Translations under genes and position numbers: made by a program
Assembly (NCBI GenBank): GCA_903874975.1
Contig: CAIQUL010000019.1
Span: 1-42,661, forward strand
Direction: 5' to 3'
DNA length: 42,661 bases
DNA from: an uncultured Chthoniobacter sp.
GTDB lineage: Bacteria; Verrucomicrobiota; Verrucomicrobiia; Chthoniobacterales; Chthoniobacteraceae
Notes under the pieces: generated by a model
Database searches by the model: none
What the model was told of the DNA's origin: nothing
The model's input: only the letters and a program-made list of their open reading frames with translations
Part shown: piece after piece, positions 8,720 through 16,745 of the stretch
Layout: the number at the start of each line of letters is the position of its first letter
Numbering within the stretch: position 1 is the stretch's first letter

Positions 8720-10168
8720 CTACTGCTGGATGATCTCCTCGGCGTAGATGTTCAGATTGCCTTTCGCGTCGCGCTGGACGCTGCGGATGCGCAACGGGCG
8801 CGCGGAATCGCGCGCAGTGGTGGCACTTTCCGCGGGCGGCACCGCGCCAGCGGGATAGTCCACGATGATGCGGGCAGATCCCGCAGTCTCCGCGCCGGCA
8901 GAGAGTTCGCGCATGATTGCCCGGTTTTTGTCCGACGCTGTCACCCGAAACTCCCCTCGCAAATACGTGCGTTCCGCCGGTTCGCCACGATCCGCCAGTT
9001 CCACGGCGTCCCTCGCGGAGATCACCCGGCCAGGGGGAGCTTTTCCCGGCTGGTAGATCTTCCACGATCCGCCGCCGGCGAGGTTGCTCGGATCGCGCTG
9101 CGCCTCGACAAACGGCTTCAGCGGGACGCCGCCCGGCGAGACGCCGGCGACCGGCGTGGGAGCGGCGCGCGGAACCGGGGTGACGAGCTTCGTGATCGCC
9201 AGGGCCGGGGTCGGCGCCGGCCGCGGCGTGACGTTCCTGCCCACCACTGCGGGCGGGGCCGCGGGTGTCGGTGGCGCAGTCCGCGGCGGCGGCGGCGGAA
9301 TGTCGCCGGGGTCGTCCGGATCCACGCGCACCAGTTCAGGCTTGGCCGGCTTCGTGCCGTCAGGATTCTCCCCGCCTGCGACATTGTGAGTGCGGCGATA
9401 CTCTGAGAATTTCTTCAACGCACCATCAAAGGTGGCTCTTTTGACCACCGGGAGACCTGCCTCGATGGTCAGCCCGGCGGGCGGTTCGAGCCGAAAAGCT
9501 CCCGTTCCTTTGACCGCGTAGCTGCCATAGAGCAGCGGCACGAGGGTGAACTGCATGTGGCCATCGGGCAGGCGTTCGACATGGATCAACGCGGACAAGT
9601 CCGTCGTTTTCTCGATTTTCATATCCGTGCCGGTCCGCAAAAGCGTGCGGAGCGCCGCCACGTTCTGCGGCTTGGCGGGATAAAGGTGCTCGATCACGAC
9701 CTGTTGAAAGCCCACGGCCTGGGCGACAGCCACGACCCCGGACGGAAACATGTCCGTCTTCCGCAAATCGTACGCGTCAAGGATGAGGTATTGCCCGGTC
9801 ACGTAGGTGAGCGGCACTTTGGTCTCGCGATAGTTTTTGATGTAGTCGCGGAGGAGTCGCGCATTTTCCTCCTCGAGTTCGCGCGGAGCCATCGTGCCGT
9901 AACGATCAAACAGGGCCTTCGCCGTGACGAATTTTCCCTGCGGTGCCTTGGTCACCTCGAAGCGGACAGGAGCTTCGATCTTCTTAAACTTTTGCAGAAA
10001 CCGATACGGACCCGGCTTTTCCGGATGGCCGAAAATGTAGAAACTGCCCAGCCAGCAAGCGAAGGCCAGGCCGATCAGCAGGAGGATGAAGACCGTCCAG
10101 AGAAACAGATTGTCGCGCTCCTTCGGTTCGTCCTCGTCAGCGTCGTAGCCGTAAAAATCGTCGGGCAT
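8720..10168 (-). CDS. Membrane-anchored protein of unknown function with proline-rich linker
   Basis: I do not recognise this 482-residue protein. Visible features: an acidic N-terminus (residues 1-20), one transmembrane helix (about 22-46, LFLWTVFILLLIGLAFACWL), and a folded region (about 50-270) containing YVTGQYLILDAYDLRKTDMFPSG. Then comes a proline/alanine/threonine-rich linker (about 275-350, with a run of six prolines) and a C-terminal region (about 360-482) rich in short beta-type segments. It is probably anchored with the bulk outside the cytoplasm. The Fe-S carrier gene lies 39 bases upstream in the same direction, so a shared transcript is likely. A role in the cell envelope is a guess from topology. 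Confidence 0.8.
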   Translation of the reverse strand: MPDDFYGYDADEDEPKERDNLFLWTVFILLLIGLAFACWLGSFYIFGHPEKPGPYRFLQKFKKIEAPVRFEVTKAPQGKFVTAKALFDRYGTMAPRELEEENARLLRDYIKNYRETKVPLTYVTGQYLILDAYDLRKTDMFPSGVVAVAQAVGFQQVVIEHLYPAKPQNVAALRTLLRTGTDMKIEKTTDLSALIHVERLPDGHMQFTLVPLLYGSYAVKGTGAFRLEPPAGLTIEAGLPVVKRATFDGALKKFSEYRRTHNVAGGENPDGTKPAKPELVRVDPDDPGDIPPPPPRTAPPTPAAPPAVVGRNVTPRPAPTPALAITKLVTPVPRAAPTPVAGVSPGGVPLKPFVEAQRDPSNLAGGGSWKIYQPGKAPPGRVISARDAVELADRGEPAERTYLRGEFRVTASDKNRAIMRELSAGAETAGSARIIVDYPAGAVPPAESATTARDSARPLRIRSVQRDAKGNLNIYAEEIIQQ

Positions 10169-10207
10169 GGGGAGGGAGCAGGAGGTGCCGCGGCGCTCCG
10201 GGGCGGC

Positions 10208-10558
10208 TCAATGCTGGTGGGTCTCCGCCTCGGCATCCGCCGGCTCAAACGACGTGCCGCAGCCGCAACTCCGGGCGGCGTTCGGATTCTGGATGCGAAA
10301 GCCCGAGCCCGCGAGATCGTCCACGTAGTCGATCGTCGAGCCCGCGAGAAAATGCGCGCTCTCGGCGTCGATGATCACCTTCGCCCCGGCCCGTTCCACC
10401 ACCTCGTCGCCGTCCTTCGCGTGGTCGAGCCCCATCGCATATTGCAGCCCGGCGCAACCACCGTTCTCGACGAGGATACGCAGGCCATTCGCCGGGTCCG
10501 TCTGCTCGCGGACGAGGATTTCGAGCTGCGCAAAGGCGGCGTCTGTGACGTGGATCAT
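10208..10558 (-). CDS. HesB/IscA-family A-type iron-sulfur carrier
   Basis: This 116-residue protein belongs to the family (IscA, SufA, ErpA) that accepts Fe-S clusters from the scaffold and passes them to apo-enzymes. The three expected cysteines are present: one in ENGGCAGLQY and two in the C-terminal SCGCGTSF. The start chosen is the ATG at 10556-10558, giving the usual N-terminus MIHVTDAAF. A longer reading frame upstream only translates repeat DNA and low-complexity alanine codons. A histidine-rich end (ETHQH) follows the last cysteine. It is divergent from mutL across a 177-bp gap filled partly by heptamer repeats. No other suf/isc genes are near, so erpA-like function is likely but the exact paralogue is uncertain. 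Confidence 0.93.
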   Translation of the reverse strand: MIHVTDAAFAQLEILVREQTDPANGLRILVENGGCAGLQYAMGLDHAKDGDEVVERAGAKVIIDAESAHFLAGSTIDYVDDLAGSGFRIQNPNAARSCGCGTSFEPADAEAETHQH

Positions 10559-10633
10559 GGCGGGAAAGTAGGCCGCCGCCCGAGCGGTGCCAAGTGGCAA
10601 GTGGGGAGCGGCGGCGGGGGCAGCGGGGGGGAA

Positions 10634-10705
10634 GGACGAATGACGAACACTTGCCGCGTCCCTCGTCATTCTTTCGTCTTTCGTCATTCGTCATTTGCTC
10701 GTCAT
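10634..10705. repeat. Heptamer tandem tract with inverted arm between the Fe-S carrier gene and mutL
   Basis: From 10664 to 10705 the sequence keeps a 7-base period (CGTCATT, CTTTCGT, CTTTCGT, CATTCGT, CATTTGC, TCGTCAT). At 10634-10647 the complementary word GGACGAATGACGAA appears, so the two parts can pair as a stem around a short loop. The element lies in the divergent gap where the promoters of both genes should be and comes within 31 bases of the mutL start codon. Confidence 0.7.
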
Positions 10706-10735
10706 ACCCCCTCGTCCCCCCGAAACTCTCCGCCC

Positions 10736-12586
10736 ATGTCCCGCATCGCCTTACTCTCCGAAACCGTCGCTAGCCAGGTGGCTGCCGGCGAGGTCGTGGA
10801 GCGGCCCGCGAGCGTGGTCAAAGAGCTGGTCGAAAACTCCATCGACGCCGGAGCCACGCGGATCGAGGTAATGATCCGCCGCGGCGGCATCTCCTACATC
10901 CGCGTGATCGACGACGGCTCCGGCATGGACCGCGACGACGCCCTGCTCTGCCTCGAGCGCCACGCCACGAGCAAGATTCGCACGGGCGCCGACCTCGCCG
11001 CGATCCACACCCTCGGCTTCCGCGGCGAAGCGCTGCCGAGCATCGCCAGCGTCTCGCGCTTCCGCCTCGCCACCCGCGAGCGCGACGCCCTCGCCGGCAC
11101 CGAGGTGCTCGTCAGCGGCGGGAAAATCGAGACCGTGCGCGACGGCGGCGACGCGCCGGGTACGCAGATCGAGGTGCGCTCGCTTTTCTACAATCTCCCC
11201 GCGCGCCGGAAATTTCTGCGCACCGAAAACACCGAGTCCAGCCACGTCGAGCACCAGCTTCACCTCCAAGCCATCGGCCATCCACAGACCGGCTTCGTCT
11301 TCATCAATGACGACCGCATCGTCTGGCAGCTCCCGCCCGCCGCGCATCTGCGCGACCGCGTGCGCGATCTGTGCGGGGCCACGCTCACCGCGGAGCTGCT
11401 CGACGTGCCCGAGTTCGCGACCGACGCCATCTCCATCCGCGGGCTCCTCGGCAAAGCCGGCGTGAGCCGCTCCTCCCGCGCGCAGCAGCTCGTCTTCCTC
11501 AATGGCCGCGCCGTGGAAAACAACACCATCAATTTCGCGCTGCGCGAGGGCTACCACACCGCGCTGATGAAAGGTCAGCACCCGGTCACCTTTCTCTTCA
11601 TCGAGATGGACCCCGCCGAGGTGGATGTGAACGTCCACCCCGCCAAGCGCGAGGTCCGTTTCCGCAACGCCGCGTGGGTCCGCGAGGCCGTCGTCGAGGC
11701 CGTCCGGGTCGCGCTCGAAAGTGACCGCGCGAGCTGGTCGCGGACGTTTCGTGCGGGCGGGGGGGAGGTTGCTGGGTTCGGGTTGCAGGTTGCTGGTTCT
11801 CCGGCTTCCACGTCGCCCGAGACTCTGCCGCTCATTCCCGAGCGGGAGCAGGTCGAGTTGCGCAAAGACTGGAGCGCCATGCCGCTGCCATCAAAGCCCG
11901 CAGAAGATTCAGCGCCGCTGCCACGAGAGCTCGTCCCGATCGAAAGCGCCGCGCCGCCGCAAGAACCAGAAACCAGAAACCAGAAACCAGAAACCTCCCC
12001 CGCTTCCCGCGATTTCAAAATCCTCGGCGTCCTCGGCAAACTCTACGTCCTCATGGAAAACGCCGGAGGCCTCGTCCTCGTGGACCAGCACGCCGCGCAC
12101 GAGCGCATCCTTTTCGAGGAAATGAAGCGCCGCATGGAGCAGCAGGGCGTGCCCGGCCAGCGCCTGCTCCTCCCGCTCACGCTGGAGGTCAGCCCGCGCG
12201 ACGGCGACTGGCTCGCGCGCCACCTCGACGTGCTCCAGCGCGCCGGCATCGGCCTCGAACCCTTCGGCGCGGGCACCTTCAAAATCGACAGCCTCCCCAC
12301 CTTCCTCCGCGCCACCGAACCCACGCAGCTCCTGCGCGACATCATCGACGACCTCCGCGAAACCAGCGCGCAAACCTCCAAGCTCCGCCTCGGCGAAGAC
12401 ATGATCGCCAAGACCGTCTGCCGCCACGCCGTGAAAGCGAACGACTACCTCCGCGAGCCCGAGCTGGTGCGGCTCATCCAGGACCTCCTCGCCTGCGAAC
12501 TTCCCTACTGCTGCCCGCACGGCCGCCCGACGATGATCCAGATGAGCTACGCCGAGCTGGAGAAAAAGTTCGGCCGCAAGGCGTGA
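10736..12586 (+). CDS. mutL: DNA mismatch repair protein MutL (endonuclease type)
   Basis: MutL couples mismatch recognition by MutS to strand removal. At 616 residues the length is normal. The N-terminal GHKL ATPase is complete: IAAGEV-type segment (QVAAGEVVERPASVVKELVE), DDGSGM and FRGEALPSI. The C-terminal domain carries the metal-binding endonuclease motif DQHA-x2-E-x4-E at D450-E461, plus CRHAVK and C593-PHGRP. It therefore belongs to the nicking MutL group that works without MutH. The start is the ATG at 10736, which begins with the conserved ISRI-type N-terminus; a longer upstream reading is only the antisense of the neighbouring genes. The interdomain linker (about 340-425) contains two heptamer repeat tracts. 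The stop overlaps the GTG of the next gene (GTGA). Confidence 0.97.
   Translation: MSRIALLSETVASQVAAGEVVERPASVVKELVENSIDAGATRIEVMIRRGGISYIRVIDDGSGMDRDDALLCLERHATSKIRTGADLAAIHTLGFRGEALPSIASVSRFRLATRERDALAGTEVLVSGGKIETVRDGGDAPGTQIEVRSLFYNLPARRKFLRTENTESSHVEHQLHLQAIGHPQTGFVFINDDRIVWQLPPAAHLRDRVRDLCGATLTAELLDVPEFATDAISIRGLLGKAGVSRSSRAQQLVFLNGRAVENNTINFALREGYHTALMKGQHPVTFLFIEMDPAEVDVNVHPAKREVRFRNAAWVREAVVEAVRVALESDRASWSRTFRAGGGEVAGFGLQVAGSPASTSPETLPLIPEREQVELRKDWSAMPLPSKPAEDSAPLPRELVPIESAAPPQEPETRNQKPETSPASRDFKILGVLGKLYVLMENAGGLVLVDQHAAHERILFEEMKRRMEQQGVPGQRLLLPLTLEVSPRDGDWLARHLDVLQRAGIGLEPFGAGTFKIDSLPTFLRATEPTQLLRDIIDDLRETSAQTSKLRLGEDMIAKTVCRHAVKANDYLREPELVRLIQDLLACELPYCCPHGRPTMIQMSYAELEKKFGRKA
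11767..11801 (+). repeat. Degenerate heptamer tract inside mutL (GGTTGCT type)
   Basis: Five consecutive 7-base units read GGTTGCT, GGGTTCG, GGTTGCA, GGTTGCT, GGTTCTC. They encode codons about 344-356 of MutL (GLQVAGS-like), in the linker between the ATPase and endonuclease domains. The units are not identical, so slippage should be slower than in the perfect tract downstream. Confidence 0.7.
11964..11995 (+). repeat. Perfect heptamer tract inside mutL, 4.6 copies of AACCAGA
   Basis: The unit AACCAGA is repeated without mismatch for 32 bases (four full copies plus AACC). It encodes codons about 410-420 of MutL (PETRNQKPET) immediately before the C-terminal domain. Seven is not a multiple of three, so gain or loss of one unit would put the endonuclease domain out of frame. 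Confidence 0.9.
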
Positions 12587-15024
12587 AACCACGCGCCGTC
12601 GGTCCCGCCCGCGCTTCTTGCGCCGGTGGGATTCTCCGCCATGGTGCGCGCCGATCACCCTTTTCCGCCGTGCTCCTGCGCGCCTCCATCCGCCTACCGC
12701 TCTGCGCCACGCTGCTGCTTGCCTGCATGACCGCGGGCGCGGCCTCCCCTGCCCCGGCGGACTTTGCGAAAGACGTGCGGCCGGTGATGGAAACGTACTG
12801 CTTCAAGTGCCACGGCAACGGGAAGAAGCAGGGCGGGCTGGCCCTGGACAAGTGGGCGTCGCCCGACGCGGTGGTGCAGGATCAGAAAACGTGGAAGCAC
12901 GTCCTCGAAGCACTGCGCACCGGCGAGATGCCGCCGGACGATGAGAAGCAGCCGTCGCTCGCCGAGCGGGAGAAAATCATGGCGTGGATCGATCGCGCGG
13001 TTTTCGCCGTCGATCCGGCCAGGCCCGATCCGGGCCGCGTGACCATCCGCCGCCTCAACCGCACGGAATACAACAACACCATCCGCGATCTCGTCGGCGT
13101 GGACTTCCGTCCGGCAGACGATTTCCCGGCGGACGATTCCGGCTACGGCTTCGACCACATCGGCGACGTGCTCTCGCTGCCGCCGGTGCTTTTCGAGCGC
13201 TACCTCGCGGCAGCGGAAAAGGTCATCAGCCTGGCGATCCTCAACGACCACAAGCCGCGCCCGGAGAAAATCGAGGTCGATCTTTTCAAAATCACGGGCG
13301 GGCGGAAGGCGGGCACCACCGCGCAGGCGCGGAAGATCGATGAAAACGAATCCAGCGTGCCGGTCGAGCTGCCGGTGCCCGGCGAGTATCAGCTCAAGCT
13401 GTCGCTCGAATCCGTGAAGGTCGGCGCGGAGCCGACGAAGCTGGAGTGGAAATTCAATGGCCAACCGCTGCGGTCGGCTGACCTCGCCGGGCGCAAGGAT
13501 GCGAAGGAAGCGCTCACCGCGACGGTGCGGGTGGAGAAAGCCGGCACGTATCCGCTGACCCTGCGCGTGGCGAATCCGCTGACCCAGCCGGAGAAGGAGC
13601 AAGGCCGCCCGGTGCGCCGCGTCTTCACGGTGCGGCAGATCGTTTTCACCTCCCCGCCGCAGCCGGTGAAAGCGCCCGCTTCGCAGCTCCGCATCTTCGC
13701 GCCGGGTCGCGGGCAGCCGACGCTGGAGAAATCCGCACGCGCCATCCTCGCCAGCTTTGGCCAGCGCGCCTTCCGCCGTCCGCTCGCCCCGGCGGAGGTC
13801 GAGCGCTTTTTCTGGATCGGTAAGCAGGCGGAGAAAAAGGGCGCGAACTTCGAACAGGCGGTGCAGACCGCGCTGACCGCGATCCTTGTCTCGCCGCATT
13901 TTCTTTTCCGCGGCGAGCTGCAGGCCGAGCCGGATAACCCCAAGTCCACGGCTCCCATCAGCGAGTGGGCGCTGGCCGCGCGCCTGTCCTATTTCCTGTG
14001 GAGCACGATGCCCGACGACGCCCTCTACGCCGAGGCGCAGCGCGGGACTTTGCGCAAAAATCTGACCGCGCAGGTGAGGCGCATGCTGGCCGATCCGAAG
14101 GCCGGCGAGCTGGTGAAAAACTTCGCCGGTCAGTGGCTGCAATTGCGCAATCTGAAAGTCGTGGAGCCGGACGCAAAAACCTTCCCGAATTGGGACCGGG
14201 CGCTGGGCACGGCGATGGAACGCGAGACGGAAATGCTTTTCCAAACGATCATGCGCGAAGACCGCAGCGTGCTCGATTTCATCGGCGCGGATTACACCTT
14301 CGTGAACGAGCGGCTCGCGCGGCACTACCGGATCGCCGGAGTGGAGGGCGAGGCGTTCGTGAAAGTGGAGGTGCCCAAGGACCGCCCCGGCGGCATCCTC
14401 GGTCACGGCAGCTTCCTCACGCTGACCTCCAACCCCACGCGCACCTCGCCGGTGAAGCGCGGCAAATACGTGCTGGATAATCTCCTCGGCACACCACCGC
14501 CACCACCACCACCCGAGGTGCCCGATCTCGACGACAAAAACCGCAAGGAACTCACCGGCACGCTGCGCCAGCGCCTGGAGCAGCACCGCGCCGATCCGAC
14601 CTGCGCGGGTTGCCACGCGCGCATGGATCCCATCGGCTTCGGGCTCCAGCAGTTCGACGCCATCGGCGCTTGGCGCGAGCGGGAAAACGACGCGCCCATC
14701 GACTCCGCCGGCGTGCTCGCCAGCGGCGAGGCGTTCAATGGTCCCGGCGAGCTCCGCGCCATCCTGCTCGCAAAGAAGCGCCCCGATTTTCTGCGCTGCT
14801 GCGCGGAGAAGATGCTCACCTACGCGCTCGGTCGCGGCTTGGAATTCTACGACCGGCCCGCGATCGACAAGGTCACCCGCTCGCTCGACAAGACGCCGAA
14901 CTTCTCAAACCTCATCCTCGAAGTCGTGAACAGCGTCCCGTTCCAAATGCGCCGCGGAGAAGGCGATCACCGAAAATTTTCCGAAGGCCGGAAGACCGCC
15001 GCCACGAACGCTCCGCCGCCGTAA
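12583..15024 (+). CDS. Planctomycete-type cytochrome c protein (DUF1587/1592/1588/1585)
   Basis: This is a secreted 813-residue protein of the family typical of Planctomycetes and Verrucomicrobia. A c-type haem site, C73-FKC-H77, opens the mature part (planctomycete cytochrome C domain). Next come a DUF1587-like segment (RRLNRTEYNNTIRDLVGVDF), a beta-rich middle region, DUF1592 (SYFLWSTMPDDALYAEA), DUF1588 (GHGSFLTLTSNPTRTSPVKRG; CAGCHARMDPIGFGLQQFD, a second CxxCH) and DUF1585 (ILLAKKRPDFLRCCAEKMLTYALGR). The GTG at 12583 overlaps the mutL stop. However, the first 29 residues are unusual, and the GTG at 12670 would give a cleaner signal peptide, so the start is uncertain. Its usual partner, DUF1552, follows. 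Function is unproven; a role in periplasmic electron transfer or polymer oxidation is inferred. Confidence 0.92.
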   Translation: MKPRAVGPARASCAGGILRHGARRSPFSAVLLRASIRLPLCATLLLACMTAGAASPAPADFAKDVRPVMETYCFKCHGNGKKQGGLALDKWASPDAVVQDQKTWKHVLEALRTGEMPPDDEKQPSLAEREKIMAWIDRAVFAVDPARPDPGRVTIRRLNRTEYNNTIRDLVGVDFRPADDFPADDSGYGFDHIGDVLSLPPVLFERYLAAAEKVISLAILNDHKPRPEKIEVDLFKITGGRKAGTTAQARKIDENESSVPVELPVPGEYQLKLSLESVKVGAEPTKLEWKFNGQPLRSADLAGRKDAKEALTATVRVEKAGTYPLTLRVANPLTQPEKEQGRPVRRVFTVRQIVFTSPPQPVKAPASQLRIFAPGRGQPTLEKSARAILASFGQRAFRRPLAPAEVERFFWIGKQAEKKGANFEQAVQTALTAILVSPHFLFRGELQAEPDNPKSTAPISEWALAARLSYFLWSTMPDDALYAEAQRGTLRKNLTAQVRRMLADPKAGELVKNFAGQWLQLRNLKVVEPDAKTFPNWDRALGTAMERETEMLFQTIMREDRSVLDFIGADYTFVNERLARHYRIAGVEGEAFVKVEVPKDRPGGILGHGSFLTLTSNPTRTSPVKRGKYVLDNLLGTPPPPPPPEVPDLDDKNRKELTGTLRQRLEQHRADPTCAGCHARMDPIGFGLQQFDAIGAWRERENDAPIDSAGVLASGEAFNGPGELRAILLAKKRPDFLRCCAEKMLTYALGRGLEFYDRPAIDKVTRSLDKTPNFSNLILEVVNSVPFQMRRGEGDHRKFSEGRKTAATNAPPP

Positions 15025-15064
15025 CAAGCGGGGGTGATTAAAACCCGTGCAATAGCGGGGGCGG

Positions 15065-15190
15065 AGTGTCCCGGGCAGGGTGGGCGTCCCGCCCGAACGA
15101 ACTTCCGCGACGGGTGGCGCGTCCTCCCTCGCCCGCGAGGCCGCGGCGCAGGATGCGCCGCTCGGCGGGCAGGATGCCCACGCATTTGCG
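15065..15190. repeat. GC-rich interspersed repeat between the cytochrome and DUF1552 genes
   Basis: The 287-bp gap 15025-15311 contains GGGCAGGGTGGGCGTCCCG and, 30 bases further, ACTTCCGCGAC. The same two blocks occur in the same order in the element inside uvrA at 20286-20394. A related GGCGGGCAGGATGCCCAC word closes the unit near 15185. The shared blocks identify one dispersed family. Nothing else is recognised in this gap. Confidence 0.65.
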
Positions 15191-15311
15191 GAGGTTCATC
15201 CCGCGCCAAAAACTCACGCGCGCGTCCGGCTTTTTCACCAGCCACCTCCCCCGCATCTCCGCTGGCCACAGCCGCCACTTTATGCCTTAGTCCCCCACCC
15301 TTCCCGCCGCC

Positions 15312-16685
15312 ATGCACATCCCCGACAAATCCCTCAATCTCCCCCGTCGCAGCTTCCTCCGCGGACTCGGTGTGAGCATGGCGCTGCCTTTCCTCGAGTG
15401 CATGCTGCCGGGCGTGATGCAAGCGGCCGCAGCACCCATCGGCGGCGCGCCGCGGCGCATGGTCTTTTTCTATCTGCCCAACGGCATGGACATGGACAAC
15501 TGGACGCCCACGGCGTTGGGCCACCAGTTCGAGTTGCCCTCCATCCTGCAACCGCTCGAGCCACTGCGGAAACACTTCTCCGTGCTCAGCGGACTCGCGC
15601 ACGTCAATGCGCGCGCGCTCGGCGACGGCGCCGGCGACCACGCGCGGGCGAACGCCTGCTTCCTCACCGGCGTGCATCCGCGCAAGACGGCGGGCTCGGA
15701 CATTTCGGTGGGTGTTTCCGCCGACCAGATCGCCGCGCTGCTGATCGGCAAAAACACGAGGCTGCCCTCGCTCGAGCTGAGCTGCGAACCCTCCACGCGG
15801 CAGGCCGGCGCGTGCGATTCCGGCTACGCCTGCGCGTATCAGCACAATCTCTCGTGGCGCAACGAGAACACCCCGATGCCGCCGCTCGGCAATCCCCGAC
15901 TGGTCTTCGAGCGGCTCTTCAGCGCGAGCACCGAGGACCCCGATCTGGTGGCCGGACGCGCGCTGCGCGAAAGCTGCCGCGGCTCGATTCTCGATGTCGT
16001 CCGCGAGGACGCGAAGGCTTTCCAAAAACGCCTCGGCGCGACGGACCGCCGCAAGCTCGACGAATATCTCACCGGCCTGCGCGAGACCGAATCCGCCATC
16101 CAGCAGCAGGCGAAATTTCAGGCCGGTGAGGCCGCCACGCCACGGCCCGCGATGGAGAAACCCGAGGGCATCCCCGGAGATTTTACCGAGCACGTGCGCA
16201 TCATGTACGATCTCCTCGCGCTCGCGTTGCAGACCGACAGCACCCGCATCGCCACGATGATGGTCCAGCACGAGGGCAGCAACCGCGCGTATCCGTTCAT
16301 TGGGGTGAACGAGGGCCACCACGAGATTTCGCACCACGGTAACAACGCCGGAAAAAAGGAAAAGATAGCGAAGATCAACCGCTTCCACATCGAGCAAGTC
16401 GGTTACTTCCTCACCAAGCTCCAGACGATGAAGGAAGGCCTGGGCACGGTGCTCGACAACTCCATGATCGTGGTCGGCAGCGCCATCGCCGACGGCAACG
16501 CCCACGCGCACCACGACCTGCCGGTGCTACTCTGCGGCGGCGGCGGCGGCTCGCTGAAACCGGGCCGGCACGTGCGCTTTGACAAGGAGACGCCGATGAC
16601 CAATCTCTACCTCTCGCTCTTCGACCGCATGGGCGTGAAAGCCGACCGGATCGGCGACAGCAGCGGCAAGCTGGGGACCATCTAG
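15312..16685 (+). CDS. Tat-exported DUF1552 protein
   Basis: This 457-residue protein begins with a twin-arginine signal (LPRRSFLRGLGVSMALPFLE), so it is folded before export. The body matches the DUF1552 family of PVC bacteria (RRMVFFYLPNGMDMDNWTP, DHARANACFLTGVHPRKT, DSTRIATMMVQHEGSNRAYP), which is distantly related to the alkaline phosphatase-like/DUF1501 proteins. The C-terminal part keeps HHEISHHGNN and HAHHDLPVLLCGGGGG, histidine-rich stretches that could bind metal. In many PVC genomes a DUF1552 gene directly follows a DUF1592/1588 cytochrome gene, as here, and the products are presumed to work together outside the cytoplasm. No biochemical function is established. The gap to the cytochrome gene is occupied by an interspersed repeat. 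Confidence 0.92.
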   Translation: MHIPDKSLNLPRRSFLRGLGVSMALPFLECMLPGVMQAAAAPIGGAPRRMVFFYLPNGMDMDNWTPTALGHQFELPSILQPLEPLRKHFSVLSGLAHVNARALGDGAGDHARANACFLTGVHPRKTAGSDISVGVSADQIAALLIGKNTRLPSLELSCEPSTRQAGACDSGYACAYQHNLSWRNENTPMPPLGNPRLVFERLFSASTEDPDLVAGRALRESCRGSILDVVREDAKAFQKRLGATDRRKLDEYLTGLRETESAIQQQAKFQAGEAATPRPAMEKPEGIPGDFTEHVRIMYDLLALALQTDSTRIATMMVQHEGSNRAYPFIGVNEGHHEISHHGNNAGKKEKIAKINRFHIEQVGYFLTKLQTMKEGLGTVLDNSMIVVGSAIADGNAHAHHDLPVLLCGGGGGSLKPGRHVRFDKETPMTNLYLSLFDRMGVKADRIGDSSGKLGTI

Positions 16686-16745
16686 GATCCCGTTTTCTTC
16701 CGCTTAATCTTCCTCCTCTCGTGACAGAGGACAAGGAATTGCCAG

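Noticed and set aside
9557-10735. Upstream extension of mutL by nearly 400 codons
   Set aside because: It reads through the antisense of two minus-strand genes and a heptamer repeat. The conserved MutL N-terminus begins at 10736.
16714-16731. Hairpin TCCTCT/AGAGGA between the convergent DUF1552 and lpxA genes
   Set aside because: Only 6 bp with no T-run on either side, so a terminator is not supported.
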